A stretch of 64,000 bases of DNA from Hydromicrobium sp964517765 (GTDB lineage: Bacteria; Actinomycetota; Humimicrobiia; Humimicrobiales; Humimicrobiaceae): contig CAZFEN010000001.1 of NCBI GenBank assembly GCA_964517765.1, positions 60,821 through 124,820 of the forward strand, in the 5' to 3' direction. Both the position numbers and the translations under genes were made by a program. Position 1 is the stretch's first letter, and each line of letters opens with the position of its first letter. The notes beneath the pieces are model-generated. The model saw only the letters and a list, made by a program, of their open reading frames with translations. It had not been told where the DNA came from and searched no databases. Shown in pieces: positions 42,371-52,204 of the stretch.

Positions 42371-44251
42371 TTAATCTTCAGCAATAACTATAATGCAGTC
42401 TCCTTCGGAAAATTTTACAGTACCGGATTTTTCAGGATTTAAATAGATTCCAAAATTTTTTTCCTCATTTTTTTCATCTAAAACAATCTTATAACCTATA
42501 GCAACTTCATTTTTCCGGCTGGCAGCTTCAATTATAGTATAAAAGTTAACTTCTTCATTTAATTTTATATAATATTTTGCATTTTTTATATATATTTCAG
42601 CTCCGGTTTCATTCATAAAATCTTCAAAAACGTAATTAACCAGCTTATTTTCCGATAACTGTACAAGGAAAAGGCTTATTAACTTTTCACTTATAATGAA
42701 ATCATTTACCCTGGCAATTTTTGCAAGTCTCATATTGCGAATATCAACAATCTCTGTAGTAAGAGAAAAACTCAAATTATTTTTTTCAGCAATATTTCTT
42801 AAATGAATAAGAATCATTATTGAATCAGCATCTGCTTCCTGTATATTTTTAGTATTATCGGTAAGCACTAAAACATGACTATAGTTCTTTAATACAAGTT
42901 CCTGTAAAACATCGTGATCTTTAATATCGGCCCGCAAGTATTTTAGATTACTATTATTGGTTAGACTTTTTAATTCCTTTTCCAACGTGCCGTTTAATTT
43001 ATGATAATCAGTAACTACGGTCAAAATCGAACCTTTAGATAGATACTTATCTAATTCTTCTATAATTTTAAAAATTTTATCATTCCATCCTAATATTAAA
43101 ATATTTTCTCTCTTTAATCTGGTACGAGTTTTAGAAATATTAATAGCGGCATCCTTAATGTCATAATCTTCGGTAAAATTTGAAATTTTAATTGATTCTT
43201 TACTTTCGCTGATAAAAATCGCTTCATCCTCTTTGGAAATAATTGTATCCATCGGGGAATTTATTTTAACAACTCCATCTTTATACAGACCTATTAAAGA
43301 AGATTTCTTAGACATAAATAATGCATCTTTAAAAGTCTTCCCGATTAATTCTTTACATTTAAGAAAATAAATTTCATCTCCCTCAAAATTTAATAATTCA
43401 GTATAAATCGTTGATAAACCGGGTTGTAAACTTGTCTGAGCAATGATTCTGGAAACAAAATCTTCTGCCTGAATGAAATCACAATGACTTTTACCGATAA
43501 TTTTAGCAACTTTAATATTTTTATATTCGTCAAGAGCAGCTACTATGTGGTAAGGTTGCCCACTCTCTTTTTTGCTATTGATTATCGCAAGTACTGATTT
43601 TATAACGTTTGAATCGGACCCATCGAGTATAATTATAGAACTTGCTGTATTTATGCTCACTATTTTAAGGTCATCAATATCTATCGGATTTCCCTGTCTG
43701 CAAATAATTCTAATATTTCTGCTGTATGAAATTCTCTCTTTGATGAGATCCTCCATCTCTGTTTTATCTTTGTTGCTTAGAATCGCAACACAGCGTTTTC
43801 TGGTATGGTTGCTTGCTTCTATTAATTCTGAAATCACAGTAAAAATCATCTCTGACCAGCCCAATACTACAGTATGATTTTTTTCAATAATAACCGAGCG
43901 GCCTTTTCTTAGTGACCTGATTTTGTTTTCCAGTGTAGTTGTTAACAGACCAATTAAAACACTGATAAAAAATATACTTACAATTCCTATAACCACCATT
44001 GAAATTGTATATACGACACTTGTGCTGCTTTCATTCATCGACTCTGCATTTATGGTTCTCATAATACTGATCCCGATTAATTGAATTATGTTTCTACTCG
44101 GGAAAATATTTAAGATCCAGAACAAAAAAGCCATTATTATTATAAAGATTATTGAAGCAACTGCGAGAGGACCTATTAATGAAGGTGCCCCTCTGGACAT
44201 CATACTATCAAACCTATATCTTAACCTTTTTTTAAAATTAAATTTTTTCAT
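42371..44251 (-). CDS. CASTOR/POLLUX-type ion channel protein
   Basis: 626 residues. The N-terminal RYRFDSMMSRGAPSLIG and two membrane segments (about 25-48 and 80-105) match the bacterial relatives of plant CASTOR/POLLUX channels. The linker RKGRSVIIEKNHTVVLGWSE leads into tandem RCK-like Rossmann domains (about 120-360 and 370-626), with ENILILGWNDK starting the second. The protein probably gates a cation current on ligand binding. No strong ligand clue is seen. It lies alone on the minus strand 68 bp after (in its direction) the P-type ATPase gene. Confidence 0.88.
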   Translation of the reverse strand: MKKFNFKKRLRYRFDSMMSRGAPSLIGPLAVASIIFIIIMAFLFWILNIFPSRNIIQLIGISIMRTINAESMNESSTSVVYTISMVVIGIVSIFFISVLIGLLTTTLENKIRSLRKGRSVIIEKNHTVVLGWSEMIFTVISELIEASNHTRKRCVAILSNKDKTEMEDLIKERISYSRNIRIICRQGNPIDIDDLKIVSINTASSIIILDGSDSNVIKSVLAIINSKKESGQPYHIVAALDEYKNIKVAKIIGKSHCDFIQAEDFVSRIIAQTSLQPGLSTIYTELLNFEGDEIYFLKCKELIGKTFKDALFMSKKSSLIGLYKDGVVKINSPMDTIISKEDEAIFISESKESIKISNFTEDYDIKDAAINISKTRTRLKRENILILGWNDKIFKIIEELDKYLSKGSILTVVTDYHKLNGTLEKELKSLTNNSNLKYLRADIKDHDVLQELVLKNYSHVLVLTDNTKNIQEADADSIMILIHLRNIAEKNNLSFSLTTEIVDIRNMRLAKIARVNDFIISEKLISLFLVQLSENKLVNYVFEDFMNETGAEIYIKNAKYYIKLNEEVNFYTIIEAASRKNEVAIGYKIVLDEKNEEKNFGIYLNPEKSGTVKFSEGDCIIVIAED

Positions 44252-44319
44252 AATGATTCACCCATTCACCGCCCTGACTGCATTTTGACTACTAAAATTA
44301 ATTATAACATATTGAAATT

Positions 44320-47178
44320 TTATCCACTGATATTAACTCTTCTTCTTTTATAGATGATCTCATTTATAAAGTTAATGATCAGAACTGGTACAACTGAACC
44401 TGTTATGATAAATAGCCATTGATATAGGTTCAGGCTGGCTGTCTTGAACACGCTCTGGAGCCAGGGAACATAAATTATTGCAACCTGCATAAGTATCGAT
44501 GCGATTATTGCAAGATTTAAATATTTGTTCTCCAATATATGTTTTCTGAATATACCCTTATTTTTAAACCGGAAATTTAATGTATGGAGCAGCTGGGTTA
44601 TAACCAGAGTGGTAAAAACAGAAGTCTGGAAAACTTCACGGTCATGAAGCAGATGGTGAGTATTGAAAAGTAAAGGGCCGGTAAAATATATAAAAAGTGC
44701 TCCCATGGTCAAGACCATTCCCTGCCAGAGGATCATTATAAGTCCGCTTCTACTCAGGATATGTTCCTTTTTTTTGGTGGCTTTTCTATCCATAATATTT
44801 TTTTCGGGAGGATCTATTCCCAGCGCCATCGCCGGAAGTCCATCGGTTATCAGATTCATCCACAGTATCTGGACCGGCAGCAGAGGTATATAAAGGAGCC
44901 CTCTTTCTCCCGTAATAAAATATAGAATGTAATCACCCACAACTATTGCAATAAACATAAGAAGAACTTCCGATATGTTGCATGACAGCAGAAATAATAT
45001 GAATTTTTTAAGATTATCGTATATTATCCTGCCTTCTTTTATGGCCTTTACTATAGTCGCGAAATTATCATCGGTTAAAATCATATCACTTGATTCTTTA
45101 CTGACATCGGTTCCAACGATACCCATCGCTACACCAATATCTGCTTTTTTAAGCGACGGAGCATCATTGATCCCATCACCTGTCATTGCTACGATATGTT
45201 GATTTTTCTTCAGGGCTTCTACAATATCTACCTTATTGGAAGGGGAAACCCTGGCAAAGATCCTTATATCTTCTATCTGTTTTTCAAGTTTCTCTGCGGT
45301 CATCGAATCAAGCTCCATGCCATCGATAATCTTATCTGATGGGCCAAGTATTCCCAGTTCTTCCCCAATCGCTTTTGCGGTTATCTTATGATCTCCGGTT
45401 ACTATGATAATTTTGATATTAGCTTTCTTGCATTTTTTAATGGCATCATATACTTCCGGCCGCGGTGGATCGATCATTCCTACTATACCCAGATATACCA
45501 GGTCTTTCTCCGCCTCATTTATTTTTTTCTCATCCGGCAGACTGTCCAGATATTTAAACGCAAAGGCAAGATTTCTCATCGCTTTTTCAGCAAGTGCATG
45601 GTTTTTTTGACTTATTTCTTTCCGGTCGGCCTTGGTAAGATTATAAATTTTTCCATTCCTGAGTATTTTACTGCATTTTCCGGCGATCACCTCGGGAGCT
45701 CCTTTTGAAAAGAGTATATGCTTATAGTCATCATGTTTTTCGCTGGCTGGTATTTTATTAATGGTACTCATCATCTTGCGTTCGGAATCAAAAGGTTCCT
45801 CCAGCTCTCTGGGGTAATCCTTTTCTAAATTAAACTTATCGATAGAATAAAAACTGCCCATCTCAATAAGAGCGGCTTCGGTAGGGTCTCCTTTTATTTG
45901 CCCGTTTTCTGCATTTGCATAGTAGGCATCATTGCAGAGAATTGCATTCTTAATCAGGAGTTCCAATGCCAAGGAGTCTTCGGGGTTCTTTATGGTTGAA
46001 ATTATTTTATTGTTCCTGATATCAGCTTTATTATATCTTTCTATAAAATCATTGTAGTCCCTGACCTCTTTAAGTCCTGCATAAATCCTGCGTACCATCA
46101 TTTTGTTTTCGGTAAGTGTTCCGGTCTTATCTGTACATATTACGGATACGCCGCCAAGAGTCTCGACAGAGCTTAACTTTCTGACAATGGCATTGTTTTT
46201 TGCCATCTTTTGGACACCCAGCGCCAGAGATACGGTGACTATTGCTGGTAGTCCTTCAGGTATGGCAGCAACTGCGAGCGCTACGGCAACCAGAAGCATT
46301 TGTACAACGGAATTACCCTTGAGTATTCCCGATAAAAAGACAATTGCACTTATAACGAGACATATTATTCCAATTTTCTTTCCCACGGTTTTTAATTCGA
46401 TTTGCAGAGGAGTCTGTTCCTCTTCTGCCTGGACCATACTGGCAATTTTACCGATTTCAGTATTTTGCCCCGTGCCTGTGACAACAGCGATACATCTGCC
46501 TTTTGTAATAGTGGTACCGCTGAAGAGCATATTTTTTTTATCACCAGTGGGAAGTTCTATTTTATGAAGAGTATTAACAGTTTTACCTACCGGCATCGAT
46601 TCACCTGTAAGTATCGATTCATTGGTCTGAAGATTTACCTGCTCAATGACCCTGCAATCTGCCGGCACCAGGTCCCCTGCGGTCAGTTTAATGATATCGC
46701 CGGGGACTAGTTTTTTAGAATAGATGCTGCTTTCGCGGCCGCCTCTTATTACGAGCGCTGAAGGCGAAGCAAGTTCTTTTAAAGCCTGAAGTGCTTTTTC
46801 GGCACGGAATTCCTGAACAAAACCTAAAACAGAATTTATTATAAGGATGATAAGTATTACTATTGCATCGGTAATTTCTTTTATTATTATTCCGGAAATA
46901 AATGCGGCCGCAATAAGTATCCAAATCATAAAGTCATTGAACTGGGAGATAAAAATTCTAAATGGTGTTCGTCCTTTTTTTTCTTCCAATTCATTGTATC
47001 CGTATTTTTCGATTCGTTCTGCGGATTCTTTTTCGCTTATACCTCTTTTTATATCGGTATCAAGTTCCTTTACGGCATCTTCGATAGACTTTGTATGCCA
47101 TAATATTTCATCAGGATTATTTGAACCGGATACGGATCTATCAGTTTTATTTTTGATCTCTAGTCTCCTTTTATCCAA
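44320..47178 (-). CDS. P2A-type cation-transporting ATPase (Ca2+-ATPase-like)
   Basis: 952 residues. Cation ATPase N-domain at the start (about 25-95), actuator motif LTGESMPV (191-198), site-II helix AAIPEGLPA (304-312), the phosphorylated Asp350 in CTDKTGTLT, and the hinge TGDGINDAP (about 650-658). Ten membrane segments are predicted. The PEGL motif and overall length match SERCA/PMR1-like calcium pumps; manganese or another divalent ion is possible. It probably exports Ca2+ with ATP. The channel gene follows it on the same strand. Confidence 0.93.
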   Translation of the reverse strand: MDKRRLEIKNKTDRSVSGSNNPDEILWHTKSIEDAVKELDTDIKRGISEKESAERIEKYGYNELEEKKGRTPFRIFISQFNDFMIWILIAAAFISGIIIKEITDAIVILIILIINSVLGFVQEFRAEKALQALKELASPSALVIRGGRESSIYSKKLVPGDIIKLTAGDLVPADCRVIEQVNLQTNESILTGESMPVGKTVNTLHKIELPTGDKKNMLFSGTTITKGRCIAVVTGTGQNTEIGKIASMVQAEEEQTPLQIELKTVGKKIGIICLVISAIVFLSGILKGNSVVQMLLVAVALAVAAIPEGLPAIVTVSLALGVQKMAKNNAIVRKLSSVETLGGVSVICTDKTGTLTENKMMVRRIYAGLKEVRDYNDFIERYNKADIRNNKIISTIKNPEDSLALELLIKNAILCNDAYYANAENGQIKGDPTEAALIEMGSFYSIDKFNLEKDYPRELEEPFDSERKMMSTINKIPASEKHDDYKHILFSKGAPEVIAGKCSKILRNGKIYNLTKADRKEISQKNHALAEKAMRNLAFAFKYLDSLPDEKKINEAEKDLVYLGIVGMIDPPRPEVYDAIKKCKKANIKIIIVTGDHKITAKAIGEELGILGPSDKIIDGMELDSMTAEKLEKQIEDIRIFARVSPSNKVDIVEALKKNQHIVAMTGDGINDAPSLKKADIGVAMGIVGTDVSKESSDMILTDDNFATIVKAIKEGRIIYDNLKKFILFLLSCNISEVLLMFIAIVVGDYILYFITGERGLLYIPLLPVQILWMNLITDGLPAMALGIDPPEKNIMDRKATKKKEHILSRSGLIMILWQGMVLTMGALFIYFTGPLLFNTHHLLHDREVFQTSVFTTLVITQLLHTLNFRFKNKGIFRKHILENKYLNLAIIASILMQVAIIYVPWLQSVFKTASLNLYQWLFIITGSVVPVLIINFINEIIYKRRRVNISG

Positions 47179-47270
47179 GTGATTATGTATATTAATAAGA
47201 CTAATTAAATTTAAGATTGTGCGATATTAGAATATATATAATATTGTATGTAAATTGTAAATGGCGAAGC

Positions 47271-48131
47271 TTATTTTTCATCCCAGATATCATGAAACAT
47301 TTCCCATTCGCTAATATTATCTCTAATATATTTCTCCATGACCTTTATCACTTTTTTCATATTTTGGGCAATCAATATTTCTTTATCTCCTTCTCTTATC
47401 AGGTCTATTGGATTTTCGAATGTCAGGAGATGGTTATATTTATCCTTTCTGTGGATGAAACTCGGTATCAGCGGTGCACCCGATTTCAAAGCTATTTGTA
47501 AAGCTCCGGTAGGGAGGTAAGCAGTCTTGCCGAAGAATTCAAATGGTCTGGCAGCCTGACCTGTAGGATCCCAATCCGAAGGTATGGCAACTATTTCATT
47601 ATTTTTTAGTATTTTAAAAATATTCAAAATTTTATTTATATATAGAGTTTTTATTCCTTTGGATAGTCTTTTTAGCTCAAAAAATCTTCTGGTAAACTTA
47701 TTTTTTCTATACAGGCTGATACCCCAAATATTGTATCCGTCTACAGCCAGTCTGCATGCACCCCATTCAAAATTTCCGATGTGTGCGGTAAAAATAACCA
47801 CGCCCTTTCCTTTTTTTAATGCATCGTCAAGGTACTTGAGGCCTTTTATTTCCACTCTTTGTTTTAACCTTTCTTTGGAAAGAATGGAATATTTCAGGAA
47901 ATCGGCAAAATTTTTACCACAGTTTACAAAAATCTTAGTTGTTATTCTACGAGTCTCTCTATCTTCCAGACCGAGATTAAGAACCTTAGAAACATTTTTT
48001 TTAGCGGCATCAACGTTTTTACCTGTCAGCATCCAGAGCCAGACGCCGAACCTTGCAATAAGGTATGTTATAGGGTATGGAGTTGCAATTACAATAAATT
48101 CGATAATTTTATATCCGATATATCCAAACAC
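47271..48131 (-). CDS. Lysophospholipid acyltransferase of the HtrB/PatA type
   Basis: 286 residues. The acyltransferase motif H-x4-E appears as HIGNFEWG (about residues 117-124), followed by FFELKRLSKGI and IPSDWDPTGQAARPFEFFGK. It has one N-terminal membrane segment. In diderms this family acylates lipid A; in Actinobacteria the same family (PatA) acylates phosphatidylinositol mannosides. No lipid A genes are in the window, so the second kind of role is more likely, but the acceptor is unknown. Confidence 0.87.
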   Translation of the reverse strand: MFGYIGYKIIEFIVIATPYPITYLIARFGVWLWMLTGKNVDAAKKNVSKVLNLGLEDRETRRITTKIFVNCGKNFADFLKYSILSKERLKQRVEIKGLKYLDDALKKGKGVVIFTAHIGNFEWGACRLAVDGYNIWGISLYRKNKFTRRFFELKRLSKGIKTLYINKILNIFKILKNNEIVAIPSDWDPTGQAARPFEFFGKTAYLPTGALQIALKSGAPLIPSFIHRKDKYNHLLTFENPIDLIREGDKEILIAQNMKKVIKVMEKYIRDNISEWEMFHDIWDEK

Positions 48132-48272
48132 TGGTACTCTCTTTCTTGAATAGATATTGTATAATAATAATAAATTTTAATCATAAATTAAAGCTTTTAG
48201 AGGAATAATAGAACTATCGGAATAGAATCTTTATTTATCATGTATATAGAGTAATAGTAAAAGGAGTTTTTT

Positions 48273-49430
48273 ATGGTAAATTCAAATGGTAAAGTATCGG
48301 GTATAGACTCAATATTGAATTATTCTCCTACCGGGAAACCGGTTGTCAGTGTTTATCTATTAGTGGACAGGCAGAGGGTTGCAAAAAAAAATTACCAGAC
48401 CAGATTAAATTCCATGATTGCCGCCGGCAGGGAGAAACTGGAAGCTGATGTCAACTTTGACAAAAGGCAGAAAAAGGAAATATCGGGAATCTTTGAGAGA
48501 GTTAAATCTTTTGTAAATGATAATTTTAAGGCTGATAATACAAGGACCCTTGTAATTTTTTCCTCCGGAGATGGCTTATGGGAGGTATTTAGAATACCCA
48601 TAATAATGAGGTCAAAAATAATCATAGATCCCAAGCCTTATACTCAGAACATAAGGGCGCTTATAAATAATTCCAAAAGGTATGGAATCCTGCTGTTAAA
48701 TAGAGAAAAGGCACAAATCTACTCGATATACCTCGGCGTGATCAGCGAGTATCTTGCGGCACTTATAAGTGATGTTCCTTCAAAGGTTAATTTCAGGAGC
48801 CAGGCTGCTTTAAGGGAGAAAAAGATTCTCGGCAGACTGGAAGATAAGCTGCATCATTTCTTTAAGCTGATAAATGATAAGACAATGGAGCTTTTTAAAG
48901 ATAAGAAATTTGATTATTTGATTTTAGGGGGCAGGAAAGAAATAATTCCTAATTTTTCTAATTATCTGCACAGTTATTTGCAGTCAAGGCATATCGGAAA
49001 TATCGATGCCGAACCCGATTCGAATATTACTATCATCAGCGAAAAAGCTAATAAGGCTATAGACGGATTCGAGGCTAAAACTAAAAATAATCTGGTAGAT
49101 AGACTTATCAGTGAATATAATCCTAACGGGATGGGCGTGCTTGGGATCGAAGCCGTAATAAAGTCTTTAATGACCGAGCAGATAAAGATTTTATTATACG
49201 ACAGGCAATTTATTCATGACGGTTATATCTGTAGCTCGTGCCGGTACTTTACTATAGAAAAAAAAGATAAATGCCCCTATTGCGGAGGAGAGCCGGTATT
49301 TTATAATGACATAGTCGACGAGATTGTTGAAGATGCGTTGAATCAGGGCTGCGAGATTGTGGATATAGAAGGAAATGAGAAATTGTTAGAAGCGGGCAGT
49401 ATCGGTGCGGTACTGCGGTATAAGTTGTAA
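48273..49430 (+). CDS. baeRF10-like protein (bacterial eRF1-type fold)
   Basis: 385 residues with ribosome site AAAAGGAG. The N-terminal half (PVVSVYLLVDRQR, ILLLNREKAQIYSIYLG) and the central part (FDYLILGGRKEIIPNFSNYL) fit the bacterial eRF1-like families (baeRF10). A C-terminal zinc ribbon has Cys pairs in CSSCRYF and CPYCGG, and the last part resembles the L7Ae-like tail of eRF1 (DALNQGCEIVDIEGN). Such proteins are suspected to act on stalled ribosomes or release tRNA, like Vms1/ANKZF1, but proof is lacking. The gene stands alone. Confidence 0.8.
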   Translation: MVNSNGKVSGIDSILNYSPTGKPVVSVYLLVDRQRVAKKNYQTRLNSMIAAGREKLEADVNFDKRQKKEISGIFERVKSFVNDNFKADNTRTLVIFSSGDGLWEVFRIPIIMRSKIIIDPKPYTQNIRALINNSKRYGILLLNREKAQIYSIYLGVISEYLAALISDVPSKVNFRSQAALREKKILGRLEDKLHHFFKLINDKTMELFKDKKFDYLILGGRKEIIPNFSNYLHSYLQSRHIGNIDAEPDSNITIISEKANKAIDGFEAKTKNNLVDRLISEYNPNGMGVLGIEAVIKSLMTEQIKILLYDRQFIHDGYICSSCRYFTIEKKDKCPYCGGEPVFYNDIVDEIVEDALNQGCEIVDIEGNEKLLEAGSIGAVLRYKL

Positions 49431-49446
49431 AAAATGTAAAGAGTTC

Positions 49447-49902
49447 CTATTTTGATTTTTGTAATTCAGATAATTCTCTGGTAAATTGTCTGATAGTTTT
49501 GAATTGTTTATAAACAGAAGCAAACCTTATATATGCTACTTTGTCGAGATTCTTCAATCTTTTTAAAACAAGATCTCCTATTTCTTTGGACTGGATCTCG
49601 TTGGATGACATGTTGGAAATTTCATTTTCTATATCGTCCACAATTTTGTTTAGAACCCCGGTGCTTATATTCCTTTTTATACATGCTCTGATGAGTCCGC
49701 TTAATATCTTATTTCTATCAAAAGGCTGTCTGGTGTTATCTTTCTTTATGACGGCGATAGGTTGATTTTCCAGTCTTTCATAGGTTGTGAATCTTTTTCC
49801 GCATTTTTCGCACATTCTTCTTCTTCTAACACTGTCATTTGCATCTGTTAGTCTGGAATCTATTACTCTGGTATCGGGATTTGAACAAAATGGACATTTC
49901 AT
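49447..49902 (-). CDS. nrdR: Transcriptional repressor NrdR
   Basis: 151 residues, standard length. The N-terminal zinc ribbon has MKCPFCSNPDTRVIDSR and MCEKCGKRFTTYE; the ATP-cone (about 46-136) senses ATP/dATP. NrdR represses ribonucleotide reductase genes when dATP is high. Its likely target in this window is nrdJ (boxes at 34393 and 34425). It begins 1 bp after plsY stops, so plsY and nrdR form one transcript. Confidence 0.97.
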   Translation of the reverse strand: MKCPFCSNPDTRVIDSRLTDANDSVRRRRMCEKCGKRFTTYERLENQPIAVIKKDNTRQPFDRNKILSGLIRACIKRNISTGVLNKIVDDIENEISNMSSNEIQSKEIGDLVLKRLKNLDKVAYIRFASVYKQFKTIRQFTRELSELQKSK

Positions 49903-49903
49903 T

Positions 49904-50548
49904 TTATATTCCCCTGAAAAATGGTTTAAATACTCTCTTAACTACAGGGTTTATGTCTCTCCTGTGTTGAGTATAATATGTTTTCAATAAGCTGTAACTT
50001 TTAATACTATATAATATAGTAACAAGTAATCCAAAAATCAGCCACCAAAAACTTCCCTCATAAATCCATAGGAAAAAGGAAAAGATAAAAAACGCAAAGG
50101 TTGTCGAGAGATAAGAGTCCTTAAGCGTGAGTAGAGCAATCGGTACAAATAAGAGGTAAAGGAAAGGGAAGGATACAGGCGAGAGGTAAAGCAGACTTCC
50201 TATAAATGTGGCAATTCCTTTCCCACCCTTGAAGCCAATATAAATCATCCAGTTATGTCCTATCAATGCAAAAACAACAGCAAGTATCGGAATAAAGATT
50301 TGAACCGAAAATTTATCGGCAAGGTATGCCACCAGAGCTCCTTTACCTACGTCAATAAATATCACCAGTACTCCTGCAAACCTTCCTACACTGGTAAAGG
50401 TGTTCATACCGCCGATATTTTTACTACCCTCTTTACTGACATCTATACCTTTTATTTTTCCGGCGATGTAGGCAGTTGGAAAAGAACCAATAAGATAAGA
50501 TACGAAGAGGATAAATATGGTATTCCAGTAAAAGTTTTGAAAGATCAT
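49904..50548 (-). CDS. plsY: Glycerol-3-phosphate acyltransferase PlsY
   Basis: 214 residues. PlsY uses acyl-phosphate to acylate glycerol-3-phosphate, the first step of phospholipid synthesis. The three signature loops are visible: IGSFPTAYIAGK near the N-terminus, GSKNIGGMNTF and the later IGHNWMIYIGFKGGKGIAT. Five to six membrane segments. The middle motif normally reads GSGNxGATN; here it reads GSKNIGGMN, a modest change. It leads the plsY-nrdR unit. Confidence 0.93.
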   Translation of the reverse strand: MIFQNFYWNTIFILFVSYLIGSFPTAYIAGKIKGIDVSKEGSKNIGGMNTFTSVGRFAGVLVIFIDVGKGALVAYLADKFSVQIFIPILAVVFALIGHNWMIYIGFKGGKGIATFIGSLLYLSPVSFPFLYLLFVPIALLTLKDSYLSTTFAFFIFSFFLWIYEGSFWWLIFGLLVTILYSIKSYSLLKTYYTQHRRDINPVVKRVFKPFFRGI

Positions 50549-50671
50549 CTCTCTCCTATTATTTATCGGGTATAATTAAAGATTACCAAATAAAATAACA
50601 ATCTACTGATGACAGAGTGATTATATCATAAAGAAAATTCATTAAAAAATGAATAATAATGCCGGAATAGA

Positions 50672-51610
50672 TTATTTTTTTGAAAACACGGGATAGGATT
50701 CATATATCCTGCCAATGCATGCTTTCATGTCGATACCAGGGCCAAGAACCTCTTTCCAGAGATCTCCTTTTTTATCAAGTCTTTTAAAAATAGTCTTAAT
50801 GGTAAAGTTTGAAGGACTCAGTTTGGAACCAAGTTCTTCCCATAACAGCGGAGTAGAAATGGGAGCTCCTGCTCTCGGTCTGAGGGAATATGGAGCAACT
50901 ATCGTTTGTCCGATTCTGTTCTGGTAATAGTCTATGTATATCTTGTCTTTTCTGTGTTTGGGTGAACGAATAAGACTTGTAATATCCGGTACTACTTGAT
51001 TTATTATAAAAGCAAGGACTTTTGAAAATTCAAATGTTTTTTTGTAAGAATATTTCGCTTTGAGAGGAATATAAATATGAAGTCCTCTTCCTCCGGATGT
51101 TTTACAAAAGCTTTTTATTTTAATCTTATCCAGTATTTTTTTAGCAGTAATTGCTACCTCTACCACTTTGTCGAAACCGGTATCCTCGGGATCGAGATCA
51201 AGAATCAGAAAATCCGGTTTATTTAAATTCGAGGTGCGTGATGCCCATGGGTTGATTTCGATACATCCGAGATTTGCCATATAAAGAAGTGAATTCAAAT
51301 CTTTGCAAACGAGATAATTTATTATTTTACCCGTTGATTTGGAATAGTGGTCAAGTACTTTTATATATGAGGGGTAAGGGGGATCGATATCCTTTTGGAA
51401 AAAACTCTCTCCTTTAATGCCATCGGGGTGCCGGTTGAGAGACTGCGGCCTTTCTTTTATATATGGCAGGATAAAAGAAGAGATATTTTTATAATATTCT
51501 ATTAAATCTTTCTTTGTATATCCTTCCTCCGGCCAGTAGATTTTTTCAAGATTGGTTAATTTTACTTTTAAGGAAGAAAGAGGCTTCAATTTTGAATTCA
51601 TGAGTTTCAA
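50672..51610 (-). CDS. ligD: LigD-type polymerase domain protein (PrimPol)
   Basis: 312 residues, the polymerase module of bacterial NHEJ ligase D as a separate protein: LEKIYWPEEGYTKKDLIEYY at the start, the ILDLDPEDTGFDKV motif with the two catalytic aspartates, the later KTSGGRGLHIYIPL, and the final region with KPSNFTIKTIFKR-type residues. It fills gaps at double-strand breaks and can add ribonucleotides. The phosphoesterase module is encoded by the upstream gene, 42 bp away; no ATP-ligase domain is fused or adjacent, and no ku gene is in the window. Confidence 0.9.
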   Translation of the reverse strand: MKLMNSKLKPLSSLKVKLTNLEKIYWPEEGYTKKDLIEYYKNISSFILPYIKERPQSLNRHPDGIKGESFFQKDIDPPYPSYIKVLDHYSKSTGKIINYLVCKDLNSLLYMANLGCIEINPWASRTSNLNKPDFLILDLDPEDTGFDKVVEVAITAKKILDKIKIKSFCKTSGGRGLHIYIPLKAKYSYKKTFEFSKVLAFIINQVVPDITSLIRSPKHRKDKIYIDYYQNRIGQTIVAPYSLRPRAGAPISTPLLWEELGSKLSPSNFTIKTIFKRLDKKGDLWKEVLGPGIDMKACIGRIYESYPVFSKK

Positions 51611-51652
51611 ACTTCTTCAAATTTTAGTTTCAGGTTATTCCTTTCACCGGTA

Positions 51653-52204
51653 TTATTTCGATTGCAGGGAAAAACGGTCTCTTTTCTTTATAAGGAGCCA
51701 ATTTTTCTCTCCGGTTTTTGGGATCCTGACAAGGGAAAATTCACCTTTTAGTTTTTTACCTTTCAATATAAAAGTCAAAAGCCCCTTTTTTAAGCCATCC
51801 TTTAGAGTTTTTTCACTCTCTTGCCTGTTTGCGGCATTGAGTGCACTGTAGGTCCCCTTATCCCAGATGTTTACTTTACCTGCCCCGTAATTTCCTTCGG
51901 GTATGGTGCCTTTGAATAATCTATATTCGAACGGATGATCTTCGACCATGACAGCGAGTCTTTTAACAGCGGGATCAAGGGAAGGTTCTTTAGGGACGGC
52001 CCAGCTTTTTAAGACGCCTTCCAGTTCAAGTCTTAAATCGTAGTGCAGGTGGGAGGCAAAATGCTGGTGAATGACAAATTCCAGGTTTTTTTTACCGGTT
52101 CCAATGTTTTTTGATTTTACTTTTCCCGGAATTTTTCCCTTGCTTTTATCTTCCGGTTCGACGGTCGAAGAAAAATTCCTTTTTTTACGATATTTTTCCA
52201 GCAA
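51653..52204 (-). CDS. LigD-type 3'-phosphoesterase domain protein
   Basis: 183 residues, the PE module of ligase D as a separate gene: FVIHQHFASHLHYDLRLE with the metal-binding histidines and Asp, SWAVPKEPSLDP, VEDHPFEYRLFKGTIPEGNYG. It trims 3' phosphates and ribonucleotides at breaks. A hydrophilic N-terminal tail of about 35 residues precedes the domain. It is upstream of the polymerase gene on the same strand, so the two are probably made together. Confidence 0.9.
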   Translation of the reverse strand: MLEKYRKKRNFSSTVEPEDKSKGKIPGKVKSKNIGTGKKNLEFVIHQHFASHLHYDLRLELEGVLKSWAVPKEPSLDPAVKRLAVMVEDHPFEYRLFKGTIPEGNYGAGKVNIWDKGTYSALNAANRQESEKTLKDGLKKGLLTFILKGKKLKGEFSLVRIPKTGEKNWLLIKKRDRFSLQSK

